DNA of 64,000 nucleotides from Paludisphaera mucosa (GTDB taxonomy: Bacteria > Planctomycetota > Planctomycetia > Isosphaerales > Isosphaeraceae), in contig NZ_JARRAG010000002.1 of assembly GCF_029589435.1 (NCBI RefSeq), positions 4,588,001-4,652,000 of the forward strand, in the 5' to 3' direction. The translations under genes and the position numbers were made by a program. The notes under the pieces are model-generated. The model saw nothing but the letters and a program-made list of their open reading frames with translations. It was not told the origin of the DNA and made no database searches. This document shows, piece after piece, positions 43,281 through 52,173 of this stretch (the stretch's first letter is position 1; the number at the start of each line of letters is the position of its first letter).

Positions 43281-44747
43281 GTGCATCTCCCCGCGCGCCC
43301 CAATCTCGACCAGCTCAAGAACCAGGCCAAAGACCTCCTGAAGGCCTGTGCTTCGGGCGACGCCGACGCTTTGAAGCGATTCCAGGAGCATCGCGCCGAG
43401 CAGACCCTCAGCGGCGCCCAGTTCGTGATCGCTCGCGAGTACGGATTCGCCGGATGGCCCCCGCTCAAGGCCCACGTCGATTCGCTGACGCCCGACGACC
43501 CCGAAAAGCTGATGCGCGCCATCGAGGCCGATGACGTCGCCGGCGTCCGACTGATGCTCGAGCGATCGACATCGCTACGGAAGCGGATCAACGAACCGAT
43601 CGGCTCCTTCGACTCGCCGCCGTTGAACAGCGTGCGGAGCACGCAGATGATCGACGCCCTGGTGGAAGCCGGGGCCGATCTCGACGCCAAGAGCACGTGG
43701 TGGGCGGGCGGCTTCGGGGTGACGCACGTGACGAGCCCCGAACTGGCCGCCCACGCCGTCGAGCGAGGGGCCGAGCTGGATATCCACGCCGCCGCCCGCC
43801 TTGGGCGTTTGGACCGGGTCGTGGAACTGGTCGAGCACGATCCTGAGCTGGTCCATGCGCGGGGAGGAGACGGCCAGACGCCGCTTCACTTCGCCGGCAC
43901 GGTCGAGATCGCCGCGTTCCTGCTCGATCACGGCGCCGACATCGACGCGAAGGACGTCGATCACGAATCGACCCCGGCCCAGTACATGCTCGGCGACCGG
44001 CTCGACGTGGCTCGATACCTCGTCCAGCGAGGCTGCAGGACCGACATCCTCATGGCCTCGGCGATTGGCGACCTGGAGCGGGTTCGTGCGTTCCTCGACG
44101 CCGACCCCGCATCGATCCGCGTGCGCGGCAACGCCACGTTCTTCCCGATGGGGAACCGGCATGCCGGGGGCACGATCTATCAGTGGTCCCTCGGCTCCGA
44201 CGCCTCGCCGTACCAGGCGGCCGCGAAATACGGCCGCCAGGACGTCGTCCGGCTGCTTCTGGAGCGAAGCTCGGCGACCGAGCGGCTCATCGCCCTGAGC
44301 TGGCTGCATGACGCGGCGGGGGTGACGGAAATTCTCTCCGCGAATCCCGGCCTCGTCGTCCCGACCGACGATCAGGCCGAGATCGCCGAAGCCGCCACGC
44401 GGAACGACGCGGAGGCCGTGCGTCTGATGCTCCAGGCCGGTCTGCCGGTCGCCGCTCGCGGACGGCACGGGGCCACGTCGATCCACTGGGCGGCTTTCCA
44501 CGGAAACCTCGCCATGATTCAGGCGATCCTGCCGTTCGGACCGCCCCTGGAAGACATCGAGAACGACTACAAGTCCAAGCCGCTCGGTTGGGCGATTCAC
44601 GGGTCCGAGCACGGGTGGTATTCGGGCTCGGGCGATTACGCCGGCGCCGTCGAGGCGCTGCTCGCCGCCGGGGCGACGGTTCCGGAGACGGCGGGCGGGA
44701 CCGAGTTGGTGAAGGTGGTCCTCCGGAGGTATGGGGCGAAGGGTTGA
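43281..44747 (+). CDS. Ankyrin-repeat protein
   Basis: A 488-residue soluble protein of ankyrin repeats. Clear units include DGQTPLHFAGTVEIAAFLLD, HGADIDAKDVDHESTPAQYM, SPYQAAAKYGRQDVVRLLLE and HGATSIHWAAFHGNLAMIQA. The N-terminus LPARPNLDQLKNQAKDLLKA is a short helical segment I have seen preceding ankyrin repeats in planctomycete and other soil-bacterial proteins. No signal peptide or enzymatic domain is visible. It starts at GTG 43281, preceded by a GAAGGAG. Partners are unknown; ankyrin proteins bind other proteins. A strong stem-loop follows the stop. Confidence 0.88.
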   Translation: MHLPARPNLDQLKNQAKDLLKACASGDADALKRFQEHRAEQTLSGAQFVIAREYGFAGWPPLKAHVDSLTPDDPEKLMRAIEADDVAGVRLMLERSTSLRKRINEPIGSFDSPPLNSVRSTQMIDALVEAGADLDAKSTWWAGGFGVTHVTSPELAAHAVERGAELDIHAAARLGRLDRVVELVEHDPELVHARGGDGQTPLHFAGTVEIAAFLLDHGADIDAKDVDHESTPAQYMLGDRLDVARYLVQRGCRTDILMASAIGDLERVRAFLDADPASIRVRGNATFFPMGNRHAGGTIYQWSLGSDASPYQAAAKYGRQDVVRLLLERSSATERLIALSWLHDAAGVTEILSANPGLVVPTDDQAEIAEAATRNDAEAVRLMLQAGLPVAARGRHGATSIHWAAFHGNLAMIQAILPFGPPLEDIENDYKSKPLGWAIHGSEHGWYSGSGDYAGAVEALLAAGATVPETAGGTELVKVVLRRYGAKG

Positions 44748-44779
44748 GAGATCGAATCGAGGGCGGACGACCGATCGAT

Positions 44780-44812
44780 GCCAGGCCCGACGCTTTAGTA
44801 CACGGGCCTGGC
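44780..44812 (+). terminator. Stem-loop downstream of the ankyrin gene
   Basis: GCCAGGCCCG (44780-44789) pairs perfectly with CGGGCCTGGC (44803-44812) around a 13-base loop, starting 33 bases after the stop codon. There is no T tract, so it may slow or end transcription or protect the transcript end rather than act as a classical terminator. Confidence 0.5.
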
Positions 44813-44826
44813 GTCGCCTTGGTACG

Positions 44827-44916
44827 GAGACGCCGCCGCCTACAGCAACTCGGAGATCGCGCGGCGTTTGGGGATCGGCCTGACCACGGACCGCCGCATC
44901 CTTGATGGAGGCTGAG
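44827..44916 (+). pseudogene. Relic of a helix-turn-helix segment
   Basis: One frame reads YSNSEIARRLGIGLTTDRRI and LDGG before TGA 44914-44916, which looks like the recognition helix region of a sigma-like or transposase HTH. No start or remaining domain is found, so this is a fragment at most. Confidence 0.3.
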
Positions 44917-44992
44917 ATCAACGCTCCCGATACCACACCGGACCGCGCTCACGCCGCCATCTACGTCAAGAGCGTCCTCGGCCGGACGCTTA

Positions 44993-45105
44993 CCCTTCTC
45001 CCGGGGGGAGAAGGCGAAAAGGGCCGGATTGGGGAGCGACGGCTTTCGTGCTCGTCACCCCCTCATCCGGCCCTTCGAGCCACCTTCCCCCGCAAGGGGG
45101 GAAGG
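44993..45105. repeat. Paired inverted REP-like element
   Basis: The left arm (44993-45036) contains TTCTCCCGGGGGGAGAA and GGGCCGGATTGGGG. The right arm (45057-45105) contains CCCCTCATCCGGCCC and CTTCCCCCGCAAGGGGGGAAG. Each arm forms its own hairpin and the two arms are roughly inverted copies of each other. It lies between convergent genes, a usual place for REP/BIME-like elements. A partial copy is at 42109. Confidence 0.65.
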
Positions 45106-45136
45106 ACGTTATCTATCAGTCTATCTTAATGCTCGC

Positions 45137-46873
45137 TCAGGCCTGGGCGGTGAGGGGGGCGGGCGGGGGCGGGGTGTAGTCGCCGCCCCGGGGGATGGCG
45201 TTGAACTGGTCGGCGCCGATCGTGGTGATCATGGCGTCGGTCAGGTTGACCTGCGTGGCGACCGGGGACGAGACCCAGTGCCGCTGGCCGCCGGCGTAGT
45301 TGGCCAGCTCGCCGGTCTGGTTGTTCTTCAGGAACATCCCCTCGACGAAGTAGTCGGGGCCCTTGGCCACGGCGTTGTACTGGCCGGCCGAGACCGAGAC
45401 CAGGTCGGCCGCGGTCAGGCCCAGCTTCGAGGCCACCGGCGCGGAGACGACGCTCCGCTTGCCGCCCTCGTAGCGGGCGATCTCGCCGGTCTCCTGGTTC
45501 TGCAGGTAGAGGCCGTCGGGGAAGTAGTCCTTGCCCTGCGGGACCGCGTTGAACTGGGTCGGGCTGATGACGATGATCTGGCTCGCCTGGAGGTTCATCC
45601 GGGTCGACACCGGCACGGAGATCCAGTGCCGCTCGCCCCCCTTGTACATGTCGACCTCGCCCGTCTGCTGGTTCTGCACCAGGAGCCCCTCGGGGAAGTA
45701 GTCGCTCCCCTTGGGCGTGCCCGAGTACTGGGCCGCGGCGATGGTCGCGACGTCCTTCACGCCGATCCCCAGGTAGGTCGAGACCGGGGTCGAGACGACG
45801 TGGAAGGCCCCGTCGGAGTACCGGCTGATCTCGCCCGTCTGGTCGTTGCGGACGAACATGCCGTCGGGGAAGTAGTCGGGGCCGGTCGGGACCGCCTTGA
45901 AGACGTCGACCGTCACCGCCTTGGTCTGGTCGGTCGTCAGGCCCATCTTCGCGGCCACCGGCGGCGAGATCAGCCGCCTCGCCCCCTTGCTGTAATAGCC
46001 CAGCTCGCCCGTCTGCTCGTTGCGCAGGATCGTCCCGTCCGGGAACGTGGGCGCCGGCGGCGTGGTCGGCGCGGGGGGCGTCGGATTGGTGGGCGTCGTC
46101 GGCGTGGTGGCCGGCGGCGTGGTGGTCGGGGTCGTCGTCGGGGGGGTGGTCGTCGGCGGCGGCGTCGTCGAGGCCGGCGGGGTGGTGGCCGGCGGGGTGG
46201 TCGGGGTGCTCGGCGGCGTCGGCTTCGGCGTCTGGCCGCCGGGCTTCGTGACGTCCGTCCACGTGCCGATCGGGCCCGGCTTGGCGGGGATCCCGGGCCT
46301 GGCCGGGGTCGTGGGGGTCGTCGGCGTGGTCGGAGTCGTGGGGGTGGGCGTGGCGGGGGTGGTCGCGGCCGGCGTCGACGCCGCCGGGGTGGTCGGCGTC
46401 GTCGGCGTCGCGGCGGGGGTCGTCGCAGCCGGCGTCGTCTGGGCCGTCGGCGTGGTCGTGGGGGTCGTCGCGGCCGGCGTGGTCACCGGGACGTTGACGC
46501 TGGGGTTGATCGTCGGATTGACGACGGGGTTGGAGGTCGGCCCGCCGACGTTGATGTTGGGCGTGACGTTGATGGTCGGGTTGACGTTGATCCGAACGCC
46601 CGGGCCCCGCATGCGGAGGGCGTTCATGCCGGCGAGGCGGCCGACGGACTGGGCGTTGGCGGCGGCGAGGGTCCGCTGCTGGACCTGGGCCTTGAGCCGG
46701 GACGCGCCCGATTGGGCCTGCTGGCGGACCAGGGCCTGGGCCTGCCGGGGCCGGACCTGGCGGACCGCCGACAGCAGGAGCCGGCCTTCCAGATCCTCGA
46801 GCGAAGTCCGGAAGTCGACCTTGCGACGCTTGGCGCTGCGGGGCTGGCCGCCCGCAAGTTCCTCGTGCGACAT
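45137..46873 (-). CDS. Secreted repeat protein with planctomycete LEGRLLLSA N-terminus and Thr/Pro linker
   Basis: A 578-residue protein. The N-terminus (to about residue 38) has basic KRRKVDF followed by LEDLEGRLLLSA, a motif placed at the start of many large planctomycete exported proteins and thought to mark export. An Asn/Val-rich stretch (INVNPTINVTPNINVGG) and a Thr/Pro/Ala-rich linker of about 150 residues follow, low in complexity and mucin-like. The C-terminal 290 residues are five imperfect repeats of about 55-58 residues with the core DYFPDGMFVRNDQTGEISRY and a following VSxPVxxxLG. Function is unknown; a cell-surface or matrix role is likely. ATG 46873 is chosen because it immediately precedes the motif. 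Confidence 0.85.
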   Translation of the reverse strand: MSHEELAGGQPRSAKRRKVDFRTSLEDLEGRLLLSAVRQVRPRQAQALVRQQAQSGASRLKAQVQQRTLAAANAQSVGRLAGMNALRMRGPGVRINVNPTINVTPNINVGGPTSNPVVNPTINPSVNVPVTTPAATTPTTTPTAQTTPAATTPAATPTTPTTPAASTPAATTPATPTPTTPTTPTTPTTPARPGIPAKPGPIGTWTDVTKPGGQTPKPTPPSTPTTPPATTPPASTTPPPTTTPPTTTPTTTPPATTPTTPTNPTPPAPTTPPAPTFPDGTILRNEQTGELGYYSKGARRLISPPVAAKMGLTTDQTKAVTVDVFKAVPTGPDYFPDGMFVRNDQTGEISRYSDGAFHVVSTPVSTYLGIGVKDVATIAAAQYSGTPKGSDYFPEGLLVQNQQTGEVDMYKGGERHWISVPVSTRMNLQASQIIVISPTQFNAVPQGKDYFPDGLYLQNQETGEIARYEGGKRSVVSAPVASKLGLTAADLVSVSAGQYNAVAKGPDYFVEGMFLKNNQTGELANYAGGQRHWVSSPVATQVNLTDAMITTIGADQFNAIPRGGDYTPPPPAPLTAQA

Positions 46874-47091
46874 GAGTTTCCTCGCCCTCCCGGCTCCTGA
46901 CGTCCCCTGGCGCGAATCTCGACGGGCCGCATCCACGGCCCTCACAGCCGATTCCTTCGGCATAATCGCACCACGACCTGTCCAACCAGGATCGGCGAAG
47001 GCGGGCGACGACTTGAGGAAATCCGCGAGGCCGGGCCATCCACGGCCGCATGACCGGAACGGGGACGGGGGACGATCCGCAGGTCGCCCGG

Positions 47092-50000
47092 TCAACGCCG
47101 CCGGCAGGCCGCCGCCTTGGCGACGATGGTCGGCTCGTCGAGCGGGTTGGCCGGGTGCCGCGAGAGGCAGAGGGGCGACTGGACCTTGAGCGGGGCGGCC
47201 AGGCCGGCGTCGGCGTTGTGGACGTAGAACCGGCCGGCGGTCAGCCGCGAGACGTCGTCGCCCGAGCCCCCTTTCTGGCGGATCAGGTCGCGGACCGCCT
47301 CGATGGCGGCGGGCGAATTCATCTTGCCGTAAATATGGGTCGAGCAGTTGCCGACGAGCTTGGCGTCGACGTCCTTCGGGTTCTGGGTGGCGAAGACCAG
47401 CCCCAGGTGGTACTTCCGCGCCTGGGCGCCGAGCCGCAGCAGGCTCTCGCGGCAGGTCGAGGATCGCATCGAGGGGACGAAGTCGCGGGCCTCGTCGATC
47501 ACCAGCAGCCCCCGCAAGGGCCGCTCGCCCGGGTCGGGGTTCTTCTTGATCCACGAGAAGAGCGTCATCGCGAGCTGGTTGAGGAACCGCTGCTGCGCCG
47601 CCAGGCTCGGCAGCCCGACCAGGCTGACGACCGAGACCCGCGCGGGGTCCGCCAGCCGCGACGAGCCGAGCAGGCGGTCGGGGTCGAAGGGGGTCCCGCG
47701 GGTCCGCAGCAGGGGGTCGGTCGCCATCTCGGCGAGCAGGGCGTCGGCCATCTGGACGGCGAGCTTGCCCTGGGTGCTGATCCCGGATCCCGCCTCGGGC
47801 GGGAGGTCCTGCAAGACCTCGATCAGCTCCTGGATCCGGCCGCCGCCGCCCCGCCTCGCCAGGTAGCGGAGCACGTCGGCGAGCACGCCGAGCTTGTAGG
47901 CGGACGACTGGCTCCGGCCCTTCGCCACGACCGGGCCGAGCGACTCGACGACGCACTGCACCGCGGCGTCCAGCTCCTCGCGGTCCTCGGCCAGGGCCGC
48001 AAGGTCGGGCAGGGGCTCGAACCAGAGCGGGTTGCCCTCGGCGCGGTTCGGGGTCCAGACCACGACGCGGCCGGCGACGTGGTAGGCGTCGGCCTTGCGG
48101 CGGTCGTCGTCGCCCCAGTCGGGCGGCGGCGAGCCCCAGCGCTCGTCGAGCGCGGCGAGGTCGTTGGCGCAGTCCACCACGATCGACGGCACGCCCGCCA
48201 GCGCGGCCTCCTCCACCAGCCGCTTGAGGAGCACCGTCTTCCCCGACCCCGCGCCGGCGATCACCAGCGTATGCTTCTCCAGCAGCGCGATCGGCAGCTC
48301 GAACGGGTCGCCGAGCGTCCCGCCGACGACGCGACGCCCCAGGGGGATCGACGGGGCCGAACTCGACGCCCTCTCCCCGGTCGATGCGGGCGGCTCCGCG
48401 ACGGGTCGCGGTCGGGCGGCTTCCCCGTTCGTCGGCGCGTGAGCGGGCGGCGCGGCGGGCGTGAACGCGTCGCCCACGATCCCCCGCAGCAGGGCGAGGT
48501 CCGAGGCCGGCCGGCGGGCCCTGAGCCAGGGGAGGAACTCGGGCTCGTTGCGGGCCCTCAGCTCGTGGAGCGCGTGCAACGTCCGCAGCTCGTCCTCGGA
48601 GGGCCTGAGGAAGACGCCGCCGAGGCTTTCGAAGCGCGCGGTCTGCTCGACCGTCTTGGCCCCTCCCGGCGCGGCGATCGACCGCACGACGGCCAGGCGA
48701 CGGAAGGGGAGGCTGCGGTCGATGCCCGAGGTCGTCAGGGCCGAGGTCAGCCGGCTCTGATAGGCGTTCGCGTTGGAGGCCTGGATGGCCCGGACGCAGA
48801 AGTGCTCCTCGCGTTCATCCTCCCTGTGGAAGGTCCGCCGCAGCCGCGCGTGCAGCGGGGCCGTCTTCGCGCCCCCGGTGAACGTCTCGTCGACCGTCGC
48901 GTCCACGTCCGGCGCCTCGGGCGCCTCGAGGATCAGGCATCGCAACCCCGACCGGATCAGCGGGGCCAGCCGCTCGTCGTCGTGCTTCTCCTCCAGGATC
49001 CGGCCGGGATCGGCCTGCTCCCGGAGGGCCTCGAACTCCTGATCGAGGCGGCCGCGGGGGATCGGCCGGCCTTCGCATGCGCATGCCGCCCCGGCGCGGT
49101 CGAAGGCCGTCAGCTCCACGACCTCGCCGTCGCGCAGGCACTTCTGCACGTGGGAATGGCAGCGCTTGAGGATCTCGCGCGGGTTGTCGGCGACGGAGCC
49201 CTCGAAGGCCTCGGGCCGGAAGGGGTGGGACGGGTACGGGGGGGTGAAGCCGGCCGCGCGGAAGGCGGGGGCGAGCCGGCCCTGGACGATCGCCCGCGCG
49301 ACCTCGGCGGTCTGAACGATCAACAGTCGGAACGGCTCCTCGAAGCGATCGAGGGCCGCGCGCAGCACGGATTCGCCCAGGAAGTCCCAGGTGGTCTCGA
49401 TGCACGAGACGACCGTCAGGGTGGCGCGGGTGACGTCGCGAAGGGCGCCCAATCCGCCGCCGATCTCGGCGATGATGGCCTCGGCGGTGGCCCGCTCCTC
49501 GGTCGATCCGTCGCCCTGCCGCCGGAAGTGGAGCTGGGTGACGATGGGGTCGAGCTGATCGAAGGCGAGGATCGCGGGGCCGCTCAGGCTCAGGAACCAC
49601 GAGAGCGCCTCGATGATCGACCTGGGCGGCTCGGCCTCGGCGGTGAAGCCGAGGGCCCGGCGGTCCTCCGGCTCGAGCGCCTGGCCCTGGAGCCACGTCT
49701 GGCCCTGGTTCGAGGTCGTGAAGTCGTCCGAATTCATGCAGATGACGGCGCGGATCACGTTCTGATACTTCATCGTCTGCTCGGGCCAGACCCTGTTCAT
49801 GGCCCCGAGCACCTTGTTCACGTCGCCCCGGAGGTCGTCGCTCTTGTGGTCGGCGAGCGTCTTCAGGACCTCCGCGACGGGCCGGTTCGGGCCGAGCTTC
49901 TCGATGATGTGCCCCAGGATCCAGCGATACTGGGGGACGTCGTCCTCGATCTGCTTCTGGAGCGAGTGGACGTAGCCCTGCAGGACGCACGCCCAGAAGT

Positions 50001-50289
50001 TCCGGACGTCGGTCAGGTCGACCATGATGAACGGGTGCCCGCGCCGCGCCGCCTCGCGTCGGAAGGCGCCGAGCAGGTGCGTCTTCCCCGTGCCGCCGGC
50101 CCCCGTGAGGGCCCAGCCGAGCGGCGAGCCCGGGCCCTGGGCCCGCTCCATGTCGTCGAGCTTGCGGCCGAACGCGGCGCGGAGGTTCGCGTGCAGCTCG
50201 GGGACGTCGGACGCGGGGCGGCCCCAGACGTCGTTGAGCCGGACGGCCCAGTCGAAGTCGACCGAACGGAGGACGTCGAGCCCGTTCAT
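47092..50289 (-). CDS. Large ATPase with N-terminal AAA-type and C-terminal HerA/FtsK-like P-loop domains
   Basis: A 1065-residue cytoplasmic protein with two P-loops. The first is LTGAGGTGKTHLL (Lys69) with a Walker B like PAILAFDQLDPI near residue 255, in an AAA/STAND-like domain. The second is LVIAGAGSGKTVLLKRL at about residues 672-688 with Walker B GLLVIDEARDFVPS near 931 and the LGLVFATQNPKDVDAKLVGN segment, typical of HerA/VirB4/FtsK-type DNA motors. A Pro/Ala-rich linker separates the halves. The ATG at 50289 overlaps the upstream stop (ATGA). With the nuclease and small protein before it, this is likely the motor of a DNA-processing, perhaps anti-phage, complex. I know no named system with exactly this composition. 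Confidence 0.9.
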   Translation of the reverse strand: MNGLDVLRSVDFDWAVRLNDVWGRPASDVPELHANLRAAFGRKLDDMERAQGPGSPLGWALTGAGGTGKTHLLGAFRREAARRGHPFIMVDLTDVRNFWACVLQGYVHSLQKQIEDDVPQYRWILGHIIEKLGPNRPVAEVLKTLADHKSDDLRGDVNKVLGAMNRVWPEQTMKYQNVIRAVICMNSDDFTTSNQGQTWLQGQALEPEDRRALGFTAEAEPPRSIIEALSWFLSLSGPAILAFDQLDPIVTQLHFRRQGDGSTEERATAEAIIAEIGGGLGALRDVTRATLTVVSCIETTWDFLGESVLRAALDRFEEPFRLLIVQTAEVARAIVQGRLAPAFRAAGFTPPYPSHPFRPEAFEGSVADNPREILKRCHSHVQKCLRDGEVVELTAFDRAGAACACEGRPIPRGRLDQEFEALREQADPGRILEEKHDDERLAPLIRSGLRCLILEAPEAPDVDATVDETFTGGAKTAPLHARLRRTFHREDEREEHFCVRAIQASNANAYQSRLTSALTTSGIDRSLPFRRLAVVRSIAAPGGAKTVEQTARFESLGGVFLRPSEDELRTLHALHELRARNEPEFLPWLRARRPASDLALLRGIVGDAFTPAAPPAHAPTNGEAARPRPVAEPPASTGERASSSAPSIPLGRRVVGGTLGDPFELPIALLEKHTLVIAGAGSGKTVLLKRLVEEAALAGVPSIVVDCANDLAALDERWGSPPPDWGDDDRRKADAYHVAGRVVVWTPNRAEGNPLWFEPLPDLAALAEDREELDAAVQCVVESLGPVVAKGRSQSSAYKLGVLADVLRYLARRGGGGRIQELIEVLQDLPPEAGSGISTQGKLAVQMADALLAEMATDPLLRTRGTPFDPDRLLGSSRLADPARVSVVSLVGLPSLAAQQRFLNQLAMTLFSWIKKNPDPGERPLRGLLVIDEARDFVPSMRSSTCRESLLRLGAQARKYHLGLVFATQNPKDVDAKLVGNCSTHIYGKMNSPAAIEAVRDLIRQKGGSGDDVSRLTAGRFYVHNADAGLAAPLKVQSPLCLSRHPANPLDEPTIVAKAAACRRR

Positions 50290-50939
50290 GAGCCCCGCCC
50301 CCCCAGGTACACGACGTGCCGCTCCTCGCCCGACGGGGTGTGGAACACGGCGTCGCGGTCCTCGGGCCGGATCTCGCGAGGGTCGTCCAGCCGATACAGG
50401 GTCGCCTCGCCCCGCGTCTGCAGGTCGAGCAGCGCCCGGTCCAGCGCGGCGCGGGGCACGGCGGGCAGGGCCCGTCGCAGTTCGGCGAGGCGGACGCGGA
50501 CGTTGGGTCGCCCGCCCGAGGCCGCGTAGTAGGCCCGCGTCGCCAGGGCCGCGACCTCGCCGTCGAGGGCGGGGGCGGGGGCCGGAGCCGGGGCGAGCAG
50601 GTCACCGAGCGAGACGTCGCTGCGGTCCAGGTAGCGTTTCAGGCCCAGGAGGAAGAGGCGGAAGACCTCGACGCCCGCCGGCGTCCGGGTGTTCAGGTCG
50701 GCGTCGAGATGGGTGCCCAGCCACTCCCAGCCCTCGTCGGTCAGCGACAGGGCCAGGGCGGCGGCGCGGCCCCCCGGGGGCTTGCGCTTGACGGCCTCGA
50801 CCAGCCGCGCGGCCTCCAGCCGCTTCCGCGCCGGGGCCTCCAGGGCGGGCTTGACCTCCTTGTTCCAGGCCTCGCCGCCCGTCGCCGCCAGGCGCCAGAG
50901 GAAGAGGACCTCGATCGGCTTCAGCTCGAGTTGCGGCAT
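50286..50939 (-). CDS. Putative winged-helix adaptor of the nuclease-ATPase operon
   Basis: A 217-residue soluble protein I cannot assign to a named family. The N-terminal 75 residues (KPIEVLFLWRLAATGGEAWN, KRLEAARLVEAVKRK, LALSLTDEGWEWLGTHLDAD) have the layout of a winged helix-turn-helix. The C-terminal part (VRVRLAELRRALPAVPRAAL, then DLQTRGEATLYRLDDP) looks like a second winged helix of the kind that ends in a beta hairpin. It starts 2 bases after the nuclease stop and its own stop overlaps the ATPase start. It may bind DNA for the complex or regulate the operon. Confidence 0.75.
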   Translation of the reverse strand: MPQLELKPIEVLFLWRLAATGGEAWNKEVKPALEAPARKRLEAARLVEAVKRKPPGGRAAALALSLTDEGWEWLGTHLDADLNTRTPAGVEVFRLFLLGLKRYLDRSDVSLGDLLAPAPAPAPALDGEVAALATRAYYAASGGRPNVRVRLAELRRALPAVPRAALDRALLDLQTRGEATLYRLDDPREIRPEDRDAVFHTPSGEERHVVYLGGRGS

Positions 50940-50941
50940 CG

Positions 50942-51937
50942 TCACACCCTTCCCTCGACGGGCGTCGACGCCCGCCGGGACATGACCACGTCCCGGACCT
51001 TCTCGACCGCGAGGGCGACGTCGTCGACGACCTCTCCCTCGGGCAGGCGCAGCACCAGGTACCCGCTGATCGCCAGCTCGTAGTCGCGGCTGCGGTCGCT
51101 GGAGAACGCCCGCAGGTCGCTGTGGAAGTAGTAGCCGTCGACCTCGACGACCACCTTGCCCGCCTCCCAGAGCAGGTCGACCAGGAACCGCGACCCCCGC
51201 GTCGTCTCGACCCGGACGTTGAAGCGGAAGAGGCCGGCCAGCTCGGCGTCGCGCCCCAGCCGGGCCGCCAGCGCCCGCTCGCCGCCGCTCGAAGGGTTCG
51301 GGAGCCCGACGAGCGGCGACAGCCGCGTCCCCGCGCCCGATGCCTCGACGACATCGACGCCCTCCGCATCCTTGATGCGAACATGGGTCGCGTCGAAGGC
51401 GACGGGGTCCAGCTCCTTCGAGGTCTCGTGCACCTCGGGGACGACGACCAGGACCCGCGCCGGGGCCTCGCCGGCGAGCCATTCGGCGGCCCTCGCCAGG
51501 CCCAGGAGCGCCCCGGGGGGCGGGGCCTCGTCGTCGGTCGCCAGCGCGAAGAGCAGGGGGGACGGGTCGATCGCGCGGGCGAGCCCCCGCGCCGCGGCCG
51601 TCGCCGTGAACCCCTTCGGCAAGGGCCGGCGGCCCCGCTCGGCCAGACGCCGGGCCGACTTGAGCCACGCGTCCGGGGCGTCGGGCCCGCCGCACCAGTC
51701 CGGCCGCATCGCCAGGGCCAGGTCCGCCATACGCCCCACCACGTCGTCGATCAGCGGCGTCAGCCGGGGCAGCCGACCGTACCGGACCGCCACCACCCGG
51801 AAGCCCTCGCCCGCCGCCCGATCCTCAAGCGCACCCAGCACCCCGCCGATCATCCCCCGCGCCGCGAACGCCGCCCGCGCCGAACCCACCGCCGGCAGGG
51901 GGAATCGTTCCAGCTCGTCCGCGAACAGGATCGACAT
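50942..51937 (-). CDS. PD-(D/E)xK nuclease of the DUF559/Vsr-like type
   Basis: A 331-residue protein. The C-terminal 100 residues carry a DUF559-like endonuclease core: Asp254 in FLVDLLWEAG, Glu265-Val-Asp267 in KVVVEVDGYYFHSD, then DRSRDYELAISGYLVLRLPE. This is the arrangement of acidic and basic residues found in very-short-patch and DUF559 nucleases. The first 230 residues are an unassigned alpha/beta domain. It heads the operon with the winged-helix protein and the dual ATPase, which suggests it cuts DNA when the motor is engaged. ATG 51937 is preceded by an in-frame TGA, so the start cannot lie far upstream. Confidence 0.82.
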   Translation of the reverse strand: MSILFADELERFPLPAVGSARAAFAARGMIGGVLGALEDRAAGEGFRVVAVRYGRLPRLTPLIDDVVGRMADLALAMRPDWCGGPDAPDAWLKSARRLAERGRRPLPKGFTATAAARGLARAIDPSPLLFALATDDEAPPPGALLGLARAAEWLAGEAPARVLVVVPEVHETSKELDPVAFDATHVRIKDAEGVDVVEASGAGTRLSPLVGLPNPSSGGERALAARLGRDAELAGLFRFNVRVETTRGSRFLVDLLWEAGKVVVEVDGYYFHSDLRAFSSDRSRDYELAISGYLVLRLPEGEVVDDVALAVEKVRDVVMSRRASTPVEGRV

Positions 51938-52138
51938 CGATCATGTCACTCGAATCAACGAACTCTCGCCCCAGGAATTCCTGGATGCCTGGATCGTACG
52001 CCGCCCCGAAGGCCGCCGCAACCAACCACGCATCGAGCCGAAGCGACGGCCGCTCGAGGTCGCTCACGCCCTTCGGCTTCGAATCGGCTCCCTTCGCTCC
52101 GGGGATCGAAGCTCGAATTCGACGCAAGTCATTCCATG

Positions 52139-52162
52139 TTTGATTGTTATGTTGAAATCAAA
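52139..52162. promoter_or_regulatory. Inverted repeat TTTGATT-N10-AATCAAA
   Basis: Seven-base arms (52139-52145 and 52156-52162) separated by ten bases, in an AT-rich patch about 200 bases before the nuclease start. The size and spacing suit a dimeric repressor site; a regulator is not identified. Confidence 0.4.
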
Positions 52163-52173
52163 TTGGCTTCGTT

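Noticed and set aside
47050-50529. Long plus-strand frame opposite the dual ATPase
   Set aside because: No motifs; both P-loops and Walker B sequences are on the minus strand.
51825-52127. Minus-strand frame with LDAWLVAAAFGAAYDPGIQE upstream of the nuclease
   Set aside because: Only a short part looks protein-like and the frame overlaps the nuclease start by more than 100 bases; at most a relic.
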